In this document: in pieces, positions 18,304-26,772 of the stretch | How the letters are laid out: every line of letters begins with the position of its first letter | Numbering within the stretch: position 1 is the first letter of the stretch | Assembly (NCBI GenBank): GCA_017507325.1 | Contig: JAFWBD010000018.1 | Coordinates: 1 to 36,997, forward strand | DNA length: 36,997 nt | Origin: Clostridia bacterium | GTDB taxonomy: Bacteria > Bacillota > Clostridia > Oscillospirales > SIG627 | Reading direction: 5' to 3' | The notes under the pieces: model-generated | Databases searched by the model: none | Seen by the model: only the letters and a program-made list of their open reading frames with translations | Told to the model about the DNA's origin: nothing | Translations under genes and position numbers: made by a program

Positions 18304-20907
18304 TCAGAACAGCTGATAGAAGGCCTTTTTGGCTTCCTCAAGCTTTTCGGGGTTCTTACCGCCGGATTGAGCCGAATCGGGTCGGCCGCCGCCGCCTCCT
18401 CCCACCAAGGGAGAGATGGCCTTGAGAACGTTGCCCGCGTGGGCCCCCAAGGCTACGGCCTCTTTGCCGCAAACGGCAAAGAACAGAACCTTTCCGCCGC
18501 GAATCTGGCTGAGCACCGCCACAGCCGCGGGCTCCTTATCGCGGATCATATCACACATTTTTCTGCCGTCGGCCTCTTCGCCGATGGCGTGGAACACCAG
18601 CTTTTTGCCGTCCTTTTCCACAGCACCCGCCAAAACGGCATCCAGAGCGGAGGCGGAAAGCTTGGCGGTGAGGGCCTCGATCTTATCCTTGGCCTCCTTC
18701 AATTCCGCCTTCATGGCACGGGTCTTCTCGGGAAGCAGTGCCGAGGTGGTCTTCATCAGATCGGCCGCCTCCTGCAGGAGATTTTCCTTTTCATACAGAA
18801 GCTTCAGCACGTTCTTGCCGGTCACCGCCTCAATACGGCGCACGCCTGCGGCAACGCCCTGCTCGGAAAGAATGCGGAACAAACCTGCCTCCGCGGTATT
18901 CTTCAAATGAGTACCGCCGCACAGCTCCTTGGAGAAATCTCCCATGGTCACCATACGAACCTCGGCACCGTACTTTTCTCCGAAGAGGGCCAGCGCCCCC
19001 TCCTTTTTGGCCTCTTCGGCCCCGGTCACACGGGTCTCAATCGGCATGGCCTGCAGAATCTTTTCGTTCACCAAGGCCTCGGCACGGGCGATCTCCTCCT
19101 TGGTCATGGCCTCGAAATGCTTAAAGTCAAAGCGGAGCCGGTCGGCATCCACGTAGCTTCCCGCCTGCTCCACGTGGCTTCCGAGCACCTGCCGCAGAGC
19201 GGCCTGAAGCAAATGCACGGCGGAGTGGTTGCGGCGAATGGCGCCTCTTCTCTCGGAATCCGCCACGGAGAACACGCTCTCTCCCACGGAAACCGAGCCG
19301 TTCTCCAAACGAACGGTGTGCATAAAGACCCCGTCGCTCTTTTTGGTATCCAATACGGCAAGGGCACCCTTGGGGCCGGTGATGATACCCGTATCGCCCA
19401 CCTGGCCGCCGCTTTCCCCGTAGAAGGGAGTGGTATCCAGGATCAGGGTCGCCTCACCCTCGGTGAGGGTGGTGATCTCCTCCTCGGCAAAGATGGCCAG
19501 CACCTTACCGGGAGCAGTTGTGCTTTCATAGCCGCAGAATGCGGTCTTATCCAGAGCGGAAATGGCGTTTTTGGCGGCGTCGGACCAACCGGAAATGTTG
19601 GCGCGGGCGGCGCGGGCTCTGTTTTTCTGCTCCAGCATCAATTCGTTGAACTTGTCTTCTTCAATATCAAGTCCCGCCTCCTGGGCGATCTCGCGGGTCA
19701 GATCCAGCGGGAATCCGAAGGTATCATACAATTTGAATACCTCTTCTCCTGCCAAGACGCTCTTCTTTTCGGCCTTGGCCTTTTGGATTTGATCGGAAAG
19801 AATGGAAAGACCCGAATCGATGGTGGCGTTGAATTTTTCCTCCTCCAGCGCCAGGATCTTCTTGATATAATCCTCCTTCTCCCGCAATTCGGGGTAGCCG
19901 GCCTCGTTCTCATCGATCACCACGTTGCACAGATCGGCAAGGAAGGTGCCCTCGATCCCCAAAAGCTTTCCGTGGCGGGCGGCACGGCGCAAAATGCGGC
20001 GCAAAACGTAGCCTCTGCCCTCGTTGGAGGGAATGACCCCGTCGGAGATCATAAAGGAGGAGGAGCGGATGTGGTCGGTGATGATGCGGATAGAAACGTC
20101 GTTCTCGTCATTCTCGCCGTATTTCTTCCCGCAGATCTCGCAAACGCGGTCCAGGGTTCTGCGGATGGTATCCACCTCGAACATATTGTCCACGCCCTGC
20201 ATCACGCAGGCAAGTCTCTCCAGACCCATACCGGTATCGATATTCTTTTGGGCAAGCTCGGTGTAGTTGCCGTTGCCGTCGTTGTTGAACTGGCTGAACA
20301 CGTTGTTCCAGATCTCCATATAGCGGTCGCATTCACAGCCGGGCTTACAATCGGGAGAGCCGCAGCCGTATTTTTCACCGCGGTCAAAATAGATCTCGGA
20401 GCAGGGGCCGCAGGGACCGGAGCCGTGCTCCCAGAAGTTATCGGCCTTGCCCAAGCGGACGATGTGCTCCTCGGGCACGCCCACCTTATACTTCCAGATG
20501 GCAAAGGCCTCCTCGTCGTTTTCATAAATGGAGGGCCAGAGAAGATTTTCGGGGATCTCCAGGGTTTTGGTCAAAAACTCCCAAGCAAAGAGGATGGCCT
20601 CCTCCTTGAAGTAATCGCCGAAGGAGAAATTGCCCAGCATTTCAAAATAGGTGCCGTGGCGGGCGGTTCTGCCCACTCTCTCCAGATCGGGGGTGCGGAT
20701 ACACTTCTGGCAGGTGCAAACTCTTCTGCGGGGGGGCTCCTCCTCCCCCGTGAAGTATTTTTTCATGGGTGCCATGCCGCTGTTGATCAAAAGCAGGGAT
20801 TTATCTCCCTGAGGCACCAGGGAAAAGGAGGGGAGGCGCAAATGGCCCTTCTTCTCAAAGAAAGACAGATATTTTTCGCTAAGCTCGTTCAGTCCGGTAT
20901 ATTTCAT
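18304..20907 (-). CDS. alaS: Alanyl-tRNA synthetase
   Basis: 867 residues, full length. The catalytic core opens with the start region LSEKYLSFFEKKGHLRLPSFSL; the editing domain carries the HSAVHLLQAAL and CGGTHLKNT zinc/editing motifs, and the C-Ala domain ends with the Gly-rich LVGGGGGGRPDSAQSGG. The start ATG follows GAGGA. Only 25 nt separate it from the upstream potD gene, so there is no room for a T-box leader, which is common for this gene in Bacillota. Expression appears to depend on the pot promoter or on a promoter inside potD that I did not detect. Confidence 0.98.
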   Translation of the reverse strand: MKYTGLNELSEKYLSFFEKKGHLRLPSFSLVPQGDKSLLLINSGMAPMKKYFTGEEEPPRRRVCTCQKCIRTPDLERVGRTARHGTYFEMLGNFSFGDYFKEEAILFAWEFLTKTLEIPENLLWPSIYENDEEAFAIWKYKVGVPEEHIVRLGKADNFWEHGSGPCGPCSEIYFDRGEKYGCGSPDCKPGCECDRYMEIWNNVFSQFNNDGNGNYTELAQKNIDTGMGLERLACVMQGVDNMFEVDTIRRTLDRVCEICGKKYGENDENDVSIRIITDHIRSSSFMISDGVIPSNEGRGYVLRRILRRAARHGKLLGIEGTFLADLCNVVIDENEAGYPELREKEDYIKKILALEEEKFNATIDSGLSILSDQIQKAKAEKKSVLAGEEVFKLYDTFGFPLDLTREIAQEAGLDIEEDKFNELMLEQKNRARAARANISGWSDAAKNAISALDKTAFCGYESTTAPGKVLAIFAEEEITTLTEGEATLILDTTPFYGESGGQVGDTGIITGPKGALAVLDTKKSDGVFMHTVRLENGSVSVGESVFSVADSERRGAIRRNHSAVHLLQAALRQVLGSHVEQAGSYVDADRLRFDFKHFEAMTKEEIARAEALVNEKILQAMPIETRVTGAEEAKKEGALALFGEKYGAEVRMVTMGDFSKELCGGTHLKNTAEAGLFRILSEQGVAAGVRRIEAVTGKNVLKLLYEKENLLQEAADLMKTTSALLPEKTRAMKAELKEAKDKIEALTAKLSASALDAVLAGAVEKDGKKLVFHAIGEEADGRKMCDMIRDKEPAAVAVLSQIRGGKVLFFAVCGKEAVALGAHAGNVLKAISPLVGGGGGGRPDSAQSGGKNPEKLEEAKKAFYQLF

Positions 20908-20932
20908 AACATTCCTCTTTATTCACTTGCTG

Positions 20933-22006
20933 TTATTTGTTGTTGGTTTTCACGGTATTCCACAATTCGCGCATCAGATCGTTGGTGGCGGTGGGAAGAT
21001 TGCGGAAGGCCTCCCAATTCTCCTTGCGGGTGGGGTAAGCGATCTCGCTCTGCTGCAATTCTTCATCCAAGGCGCCGTAGACCTCGCTGTTGGGGGTGGA
21101 ATAGTACACGTACTCGGTATTGGCCTTGCCCGCCTCACGGGTGAGCATAAAATTGATGAACTGCTCGGCCAAGGCCTGCTTTTTGCTGGTAGCGGGAATG
21201 CACATGGCATCGTTGAAGATGTTGGTGCCGCATTCGGGAACGAAGAACTTCAGATCGGGGTTCTCCTCCATCACCGACATACAGTCTCCCGCGTAATAGG
21301 CCGCCACCACCAGATCCCCCGAGGGAACCATCTCAAAGAACTGATCCATGGCGTAATAAAACTTCTGCTGACCCAAGAGAGCGGCCGCCTCCCGAAGCTG
21401 TGCCTCATCGGTGGTGTTCTGAGAATAGCCCAGCTGCTTTAAGGCAATGCCGAAGGCGTCTCTGGGGTTATCGAACATCATAATCTGATCGGGGTAATTC
21501 TTGCTCCACAGAAGGCTCCAATCCTTGCCCTCCTCCGCCAGACGCCGATCCTCCTCGGTAAGCTTCTTCTCGTTGTAAACGATTCCCACCGTTCCCCAGA
21601 AATAAGGCACGGTGTATTTTTCCTCGGGGTCGTAATCAAGCCCCTTGAATTCCTTCATAATGTTGGCGTAATTGGGGATATTTTCATAGTTCAGCTCCGA
21701 CAGCATTCCCTCGGAGATCATTCTCTCCGCCATATAATCCGAGGGGAAGATCACGTCGTACTTTCCCGCGCCGGATTTCATTTGGGAATACAGGGTCTCG
21801 TTGGATTCGGTGGTCACGTATTTGACCTTGATCCCCGTTGCCTTTTCAAATTCCCGGATCACGTCGTAATCGCAATCGGCACCCGTGGACATATATTCTC
21901 CCCAGTTGCACACCACAATGGTGTTTGCACCCGAGCAGGAGGCCATGGGCAGGGTCAGGGCGGAGAGCACCGCCAAGAGCAAAACAAAAGAGAGGATCCG
22001 TTTCAT
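20933..22006 (-). CDS. potD: Spermidine/putrescine ABC transporter, substrate-binding lipoprotein
   Basis: 357 residues. A signal peptide ends in the lipobox MASC with Cys24 as the lipidated residue. The mature part matches PotD/PotF: VCNWGEYMS near the start, KSGAGKYDVIFPSDYMAERM, GTVGIVYNEKKL, and AYYAGDCMSVM in the second lobe. It captures polyamines at the outer face of the membrane for PotBC. It is 19 nt downstream of potC in the order potA-B-C-D. The exact ligand (putrescine or spermidine) cannot be told by eye. Confidence 0.95.
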   Translation of the reverse strand: MKRILSFVLLLAVLSALTLPMASCSGANTIVVCNWGEYMSTGADCDYDVIREFEKATGIKVKYVTTESNETLYSQMKSGAGKYDVIFPSDYMAERMISEGMLSELNYENIPNYANIMKEFKGLDYDPEEKYTVPYFWGTVGIVYNEKKLTEEDRRLAEEGKDWSLLWSKNYPDQIMMFDNPRDAFGIALKQLGYSQNTTDEAQLREAAALLGQQKFYYAMDQFFEMVPSGDLVVAAYYAGDCMSVMEENPDLKFFVPECGTNIFNDAMCIPATSKKQALAEQFINFMLTREAGKANTEYVYYSTPNSEVYGALDEELQQSEIAYPTRKENWEAFRNLPTATNDLMRELWNTVKTNNK

Positions 22007-22025
22007 TTTTTATTCCTTTCCGCAA

Positions 22026-22823
22026 TCAAGCAAGCTTATTTTTTCGTTTCGTGGCGGCCTCGGCCTTGGCGTCGTGGAAATTCATCACAATGAGAATCAC
22101 CAGCACCGCCACAAAGATCACGCCCGTCATCGAGGCCATCCAGGGCTTAATGCCCTTTTTCAGACTGTTGTTGATGAAGACCGAGAGGGTCTGAAAATTG
22201 CCTCCCGTAAAATAACTGATGATGAAATCATCGAAGGAGTAGGTGAGAGAAATGAGAAATCCCGCAAAAATTCCGGGAAAGATCTCGGGGATCACCACCT
22301 TAAAAAAGGCCTTGGCGGGATGGCACCCCAGATCCATGGCCGCCTCGTACAAATTGCGGTCCATACGGTGCAATCGGGGCATCACGTTCAGGATCACGTA
22401 AGGGGTATTGAACACAATGTGGGATAAAAGCACGGTGAAAAAGCCCAATTCCATGGAAAAAATGCCGATGAAGATCAGCATCAGGGAAACCCCCGTCACG
22501 ATCTCGGGATTGATGATGGGAAGATTGGAAAGATTCATCAGAAGTCCTCTTGCCTTCTTCACGTTGTTGAGTCCCAAGGCACCCAGCGTTCCCAGAAGGG
22601 AGGCTCCGAGGGCGGAGAGCACGGCGATCACCAAGGAATTCACCAGTGCCTCCACCAGCGCATCGTTTTCAAACAGCGTCAGATAATGGCGGAGGGTGAA
22701 GCCCTGCCAATTGGAAATGGAGGTGGTGGTATCGTTAAAGGAAAGCACGATCATCACCGCGATGGGGGCGTAAAGAAACAGGAAGATCAAAGCCAGATAA
22801 AGATTCGATACGATTTTTTTCAT
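22026..22823 (-). CDS. potC: Spermidine/putrescine ABC transporter, permease PotC
   Basis: 265 residues with six transmembrane helices and the permease EAA loop YEAAMDLGCHPAKAFFKVVIPEIFPG, which contacts the ATPase. I chose ATG 22823 (MKKIVSNLY) because GGGAGGG stands just before it; the frame extends 14 residues upstream without a site and would overlap potB. It lies 10 nt after potB. Confidence 0.95.
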   Translation of the reverse strand: MKKIVSNLYLALIFLFLYAPIAVMIVLSFNDTTTSISNWQGFTLRHYLTLFENDALVEALVNSLVIAVLSALGASLLGTLGALGLNNVKKARGLLMNLSNLPIINPEIVTGVSLMLIFIGIFSMELGFFTVLLSHIVFNTPYVILNVMPRLHRMDRNLYEAAMDLGCHPAKAFFKVVIPEIFPGIFAGFLISLTYSFDDFIISYFTGGNFQTLSVFINNSLKKGIKPWMASMTGVIFVAVLVILIVMNFHDAKAEAATKRKNKLA

Positions 22824-22833
22824 CTTGCCCTCC

Positions 22834-23634
22834 CTACACCAGAACGATGTCGTCGTCCTTGTCAAAATGGTTCATCACCGCAATGCTGATGACGATGACC
22901 ACCATCAAAACGAAGGAAAGCATTCCGCCCGCGTGCATATCGATCTCCCCCTTGTAATACGCCTCAATGGTGTCTCCGATGAGGTTGAAGCCGCCGAGGC
23001 GCGCGCTGATGACAAAGGAGGAGGCGGCGGGAACGAACACCATCGTGATTCCGGAAATGACTCCCGGAACGGAAAGGGGAAAGATCACCTTCTGAAGAAG
23101 TCTCCACCCGTTACAGCCCAGATCCTGACCCGCCTCGATCACGGATTTTGAGATCTTGGTCATCACGGTATAAATGGGAAGCACCATAAAGGGCAGATAA
23201 TTGTACACAATCCCGATGATCACCGCCGTATGGGTGCGGTAAATGGTATTGCCTCCCAGCCCCAAAAGAGACAGCAGCTGATTGAGCACGCCGCTGGGGC
23301 GGAGGATTACCTCCAAGGCACAGATGCGCAAAATAAAATTCATCCACATGGGAAGCATAATGAGAATGTTCATCATTCTCTGCGCCCGCGGAGACATACG
23401 GGACATCATCAGCGCCAAGGGGTAGGCCAAAAGAAGACAAATGGCCGTGGACACAAAGGCCACCTGAAAGGAATCGATATACACCTGACGGTTGATGCCG
23501 ATATACTTAAAATTCTGCCAGGTAAAGGCACCCGAGGAATCGGTGAAGGCGTAATACACCACCATCACCATGGGAATGACCACGAAGGCGGCCATCCAGA
23601 CAAGATACGGAATCAGCGGCTTTTTGGATTTCAT
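22834..23634 (-). CDS. potB: Spermidine/putrescine ABC transporter, permease PotB
   Basis: 266 residues, six helices, opening IPYLVWMAAFVVIPMVMVVYYAFTDSSG and carrying the EAA loop VIEAGQDLGCNGWRLLQKVIFP. It pairs with PotC to form the polyamine channel. The start overlaps the potA stop by four nt (ATGA). Confidence 0.95.
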   Translation of the reverse strand: MKSKKPLIPYLVWMAAFVVIPMVMVVYYAFTDSSGAFTWQNFKYIGINRQVYIDSFQVAFVSTAICLLLAYPLALMMSRMSPRAQRMMNILIMLPMWMNFILRICALEVILRPSGVLNQLLSLLGLGGNTIYRTHTAVIIGIVYNYLPFMVLPIYTVMTKISKSVIEAGQDLGCNGWRLLQKVIFPLSVPGVISGITMVFVPAASSFVISARLGGFNLIGDTIEAYYKGEIDMHAGGMLSFVLMVVIVISIAVMNHFDKDDDIVLV

Positions 23635-25040
23635 TGCCCCTCTCCCTTCACAACCGAAACGCCGTCGGGCTGAATGCGGAAGGAAACCTCGCTGCCCGCC
23701 TGCTCGTCCATACTGCTTTTGATCAGCCAGCGGCGGGAGGCGGAGATCAGGATCATTTCATAGTGGCTGCCCTTCCAGACCACGCTGTCAAGATGACCGG
23801 AAAAAATGCCGTCCTCGGGATCGCAAAGCTCCACGGAGCGGGGCGGAACCAGAAGGGTGACCGCATCTCCCTCCCGAAGGCTCGGGTCGGCCCGAAGGGT
23901 CAGGCTTTTTCCGTCAAGAGGAAGCTCCACGGTCAGCGCCTCCTCGTCGGAGGAGATCACCTTGGCCTCCAGGCGGTTCTGCGATTCGGGGAACATTCTC
24001 TTCATCACGTGGATGTTTTCGGGGGCCACGCGCATTCCGATGGTTTCCCCTGCCGCGGCTTGACGGGTGGAATGGATGATCCACTGCTCCCCGCCGCAGG
24101 AAACGGTCATTTCATAATGCACTCCCTTAAAGAGGGCGGCCTCCACGTAGCCCGTTACGGTGCCCTCCGAGGGGGGAACGATCTCCACGTCCTCGGGGCG
24201 GATCACCACGTCCACCAGCTCGGCGGGCTTTTCATCCACACAGTCGAACTCCGCCCCGCAAAGCGTCACCCTCCGATCCTCCTTCATGGAGGCATCGAAA
24301 ATATTGCTTTCGCCGATAAAATCCGCCACGAAGGCGTTGCTGGGCTCATTGTAAATATCCTGCGGGGTGCCGATCTGCTGAATGGTTCCGCTTTTCATCA
24401 CCACGATGATATCGCTCATGGTCAAAGCTTCCTCCTGATCGTGGGTCACGTACAAAAAGGTGATCCCCGACTGGCGGTGGAGATTCTTCAATTCCAGCTG
24501 CATATCCTTACGGAGCTTGAGATCCAAGGCACCCAAGGGCTCGTCCAAGAGCAAAAGGCGGGGCATATTCACCAAAGCTCTGGCAATGGCGACCCGCTGC
24601 TGCTGTCCGCCGGAGAGCTTGGAGATGGGCCTTTTTTCATAGCCCTTCAGATCCACCATGGCCAGCATTTTTCTGACCTTCTGACGGATCTCCTTCTCCG
24701 GCACTTTTTTTATGCGCAATCCGAAGGCAACGTTATCGTATACGTTCAGATGCGGAAAAAGAGCATATCGCTGAAATACCGTGTTCACGGGCCTTTCATG
24801 AGCGGGGGTATCCAAAACGCTTTTCCCCTCAAAAAGGATATCTCCGGAATCGGGGGTCTCAAACCCCGCGATACATCGCAAAATGGTGGTCTTTCCGCAG
24901 CCCGAGGGCCCCAGAAGGGTCACAAATTCCTTGTCCCGGATATAAAGGTTCACGCTTTTCAGGATCTTCTCATTATCAAACGATTTGCAAAGGTCCTCCA
25001 GACGAATGAGTACATCTGTCTCGGAGCCGTGTTTTTCCAT
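23631..25040 (-). CDS. potA: Spermidine/putrescine ABC transporter, ATPase with duplicated C-terminal domain
   Basis: 469 residues, about 90-110 longer than usual PotA. The ATPase has Walker A GPSGCGKT (44-51), Q-loop VFQRYALF, signature LSGGQQQRV (142-150), Walker B LLLLDEPLGALD and the H-loop at TH200. Residues 285-346 and 403-465 are two copies of one TOBE-type module, each with an acidic lead, a KGxHYEM core and a closing R-x-P/Q-E/D sensor segment, joined by a third beta-rich stretch. TOBE domains sense substrate or regulatory partners in this family. It is the first gene of the operon, with GAGGAGG before the ATG and a promoter at 25111-25139. Confidence 0.96.
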   Translation of the reverse strand: MEKHGSETDVLIRLEDLCKSFDNEKILKSVNLYIRDKEFVTLLGPSGCGKTTILRCIAGFETPDSGDILFEGKSVLDTPAHERPVNTVFQRYALFPHLNVYDNVAFGLRIKKVPEKEIRQKVRKMLAMVDLKGYEKRPISKLSGGQQQRVAIARALVNMPRLLLLDEPLGALDLKLRKDMQLELKNLHRQSGITFLYVTHDQEEALTMSDIIVVMKSGTIQQIGTPQDIYNEPSNAFVADFIGESNIFDASMKEDRRVTLCGAEFDCVDEKPAELVDVVIRPEDVEIVPPSEGTVTGYVEAALFKGVHYEMTVSCGGEQWIIHSTRQAAAGETIGMRVAPENIHVMKRMFPESQNRLEAKVISSDEEALTVELPLDGKSLTLRADPSLREGDAVTLLVPPRSVELCDPEDGIFSGHLDSVVWKGSHYEMILISASRRWLIKSSMDEQAGSEVSFRIQPDGVSVVKGEGQ

Positions 25041-25110
25041 TTATCTACCTCCTCACCTTTGTGCTCCTCTTCAAAAACAAAAAGGAATGCACGCAAAAAA
25101 CAGCAATATA

Positions 25111-25139
25111 ATCATACATATTTTCCAACGGATTGTCAA
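25111..25139 (-). promoter_or_regulatory. Promoter of the pot-alaS-hinT-holA-rnmV operon
   Basis: Minus strand: perfect TTGACA (25134-25139), 17-nt spacer, TATGAT (25111-25116). The leader to the potA ATG at 25040 is about 65 nt and A/T-rich, with no clear riboswitch fold. Confidence 0.82.
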
Positions 25140-25214
25140 GAATTCAGCGTCAATTTTCGCCGAAAACGCCCTCTTTTTTTTCACGATCTTTTTCTTCTTT
25201 TTCTTTTCTTTGCC

Positions 25215-25243
25215 TTGACAGCAAAAACGAAAGAACTTATAAT
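25215..25243 (+). promoter_or_regulatory. Promoter of the cyclophilin-ribF operon
   Basis: Perfect TTGACA (25215-25220), 17-nt spacer, perfect TATAAT (25238-25243): the strongest promoter match in the window. The usual start distance (about 7 nt) lands on the A of the first start codon at 25250. Confidence 0.92.
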
Positions 25244-25249
25244 GGAAAT

Positions 25250-25585
25250 ATGATCAAGAAACTTTATAAAAAACTGTTCCCCGACCGCTACTATGCCTCC
25301 CCCTCCTACCGCAGAGAGGCGGCAGCGCGGTATGACAGCAAGATCTTAAAATACGTGACCGAGCGGCACGACAAAGGGGACGTTGTGCTCTGTAAGGACG
25401 CTTATATCTGTGTCAAGGCAGGCTGGGTCTTTGTGAACAGCGAGACCGCCTCCATCTTCAAGTGCCGTGACGATACGGTTCAGTCGGGGGAATTGATGAG
25501 CCACGACGGAGTGATCTTCACCGGATACGACGAAATTCAAGGAAAGGAAAGAAGTATCGTTTGCTACTTCAAATATTACCGATGA
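25250..25585 (+). CDS. Small protein of unknown function, apparently leaderless start
   Basis: 111 residues with no signal peptide or membrane helix. The N-terminus is basic and aromatic (MIKKLYKKLFPDRYYASPSY), and the middle looks like a compact beta fold (GDVVLCKDAYICVKAGWVFVN ... HDGVIFTGYDEI). I do not recognise the family. The ATG lies 7 nt after the -10 box of a consensus promoter, so the mRNA probably has little or no 5' leader and no Shine-Dalgarno. An ATG at 25242 gives only a 3-codon frame. The stop overlaps the next start (ATGA), tying it to the lipoprotein cyclophilin. Confidence 0.78.
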   Translation: MIKKLYKKLFPDRYYASPSYRREAAARYDSKILKYVTERHDKGDVVLCKDAYICVKAGWVFVNSETASIFKCRDDTVQSGELMSHDGVIFTGYDEIQGKERSIVCYFKYYR

Positions 25586-26208
25586 AACTGCGCAGAATCC
25601 TCAGCCTTTTTTGTATTCTCTCCCTTTTGACCTGTCTTTTCTCCTGCAAGGAGGAAAAGGCGGAATTTGTTCTTCCCGAGGGCTTTGAATACGCCGAGGA
25701 GCAGACCGAGCTGGTCTGCATTCAAATGGCCTCGGGCAAATGCATCATTGTGGAATTGTATCCCGATACCGCCCCCATCACCGTAGCCAATTTCCAAAAG
25801 CTGGTGGGTCAGGGCTTTTACGACGGGCTGACCTTTCACCGCGTGGTGAACGGCTTTATGATCCAGGGGGGCGATCCCGAGGGAACGGGTATGGGCGGCC
25901 CCGATTGGACCATCAAGGGCGAATTTGCCGCCAACGGCGTCCAAAACGACTTAAAGCACACCCGCGGCGTGATCTCCATGGCCCGCTCGAATGCCTACAA
26001 TTCCGCGGGGAGCCAGTTTTTCATTATGCACAAGGCCGCCTATCAATTGGACGGAAGCTACGCCGCCTTCGGCAAGGTGGTTTTGGGCATGGATACGGTG
26101 GATGAGATCGCCTCTTGCCGGGTCGCAGGGGAGACCCCCGTGAAAAAGCCGGTGATGGAAAAGGTGTATTTCGTCAAGGAAAGCGCCCCCGTCACCCTCG
26201 AAAAATAA
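25582..26208 (+). CDS. Cyclophilin-type peptidyl-prolyl isomerase, lipoprotein
   Basis: 208 residues. A signal peptide (MKLRRILSLFCILSLLTC) with lipobox LFSC anchors it outside the membrane. The cyclophilin domain from about residue 45 has the active-site FHRVVNGFMIQGGDP and GSQFFIMH segments with Arg and Gln/Phe in place. The Trp that binds cyclosporin in human CypA is replaced (QLDGS). It should fold secreted or wall proteins by isomerising X-Pro bonds. The domain closely resembles the next gene, a tandem paralogue. The start is in ATGA overlap with the upstream gene. Confidence 0.94.
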   Translation: MKLRRILSLFCILSLLTCLFSCKEEKAEFVLPEGFEYAEEQTELVCIQMASGKCIIVELYPDTAPITVANFQKLVGQGFYDGLTFHRVVNGFMIQGGDPEGTGMGGPDWTIKGEFAANGVQNDLKHTRGVISMARSNAYNSAGSQFFIMHKAAYQLDGSYAAFGKVVLGMDTVDEIASCRVAGETPVKKPVMEKVYFVKESAPVTLEK

Positions 26209-26243
26209 AAAAAGCGCAATTCAAAACCAAAGGAGTATACAAA

Positions 26244-26756
26244 ATGGCTTATCTTCCCAGCGAAGCAAAAACCGATCTTGTGAAGATCGTAATGGAAAGC
26301 GGAGACGAGATGGTGCTCCGTCTGTATCCCGATATTGCCCCCATTACCGTGAAGAATTTTCAGAAGCTGGTGGACGGCGGCTTTTATAACGGGCTGATCT
26401 TCCACCGCGTCATTTACGGCTTTATGATCCAAGGGGGCGACCCCAAGGGCATCGGCATCGGCGGCCCCGGCTGGACCATCAAGGGCGAATTTGCCGCCAA
26501 CGGCATCCGAAACGACTTAAAGCACACCCGCGGCGTGATCTCCATGGCCAGAAGCGCCTCTCCCGATTCCGCGGGAAGCCAATTTTTCATTATGCATCGG
26601 GACGCGCCCCATTTGGACGGGCAGTACGCCGCCTTCGGCAAGGTGGTGGAGGGGATGGAAACGGTGGATCGGATCGCCGAATCCCAAACCGATTATGCGG
26701 ACAAGCCCATTCCCGATCAAAAAATGGCAAAGGTGTTTTTCGTGACCGAAGCCTGA
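26244..26756 (+). CDS. Cyclophilin-type peptidyl-prolyl isomerase, cytosolic
   Basis: 170 residues with no signal peptide, so cytosolic. It shares with the preceding lipoprotein the segments IAPITVKNFQKLVDGGFYNG, FHRVIYGFMIQGGDP and NDLKHTRGVISMARS. The catalytic Arg and Gln are present, and the CypA Trp121 position is His (HLDGQ). The start MAYLPSEAK follows AAAGGAG; the frame runs further upstream but without support. The pair looks like a gene duplication followed by a split of address. Confidence 0.94.
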   Translation: MAYLPSEAKTDLVKIVMESGDEMVLRLYPDIAPITVKNFQKLVDGGFYNGLIFHRVIYGFMIQGGDPKGIGIGGPGWTIKGEFAANGIRNDLKHTRGVISMARSASPDSAGSQFFIMHRDAPHLDGQYAAFGKVVEGMETVDRIAESQTDYADKPIPDQKMAKVFFVTEA

Positions 26757-26772
26757 AGGGTAAGGATTTTCT

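Noticed and set aside
20908..20932. T-box leader for alaS
   Set aside because: Only 25 nt separate potD and alaS, too short for any T-box.
17989..21144. Open frame of 1051 codons opposite hinT, alaS and part of potD
   Set aside because: It crosses several certain genes on the other strand and has no ribosome-binding site or family motif.
25041..25110. Riboswitch in the potA leader
   Set aside because: The 70-nt leader is A/T-rich without paired stems that I can find.
23634..25253. Open frame of 539 codons opposite potA
   Set aside because: A shadow of potA; it would also run through both divergent promoters.
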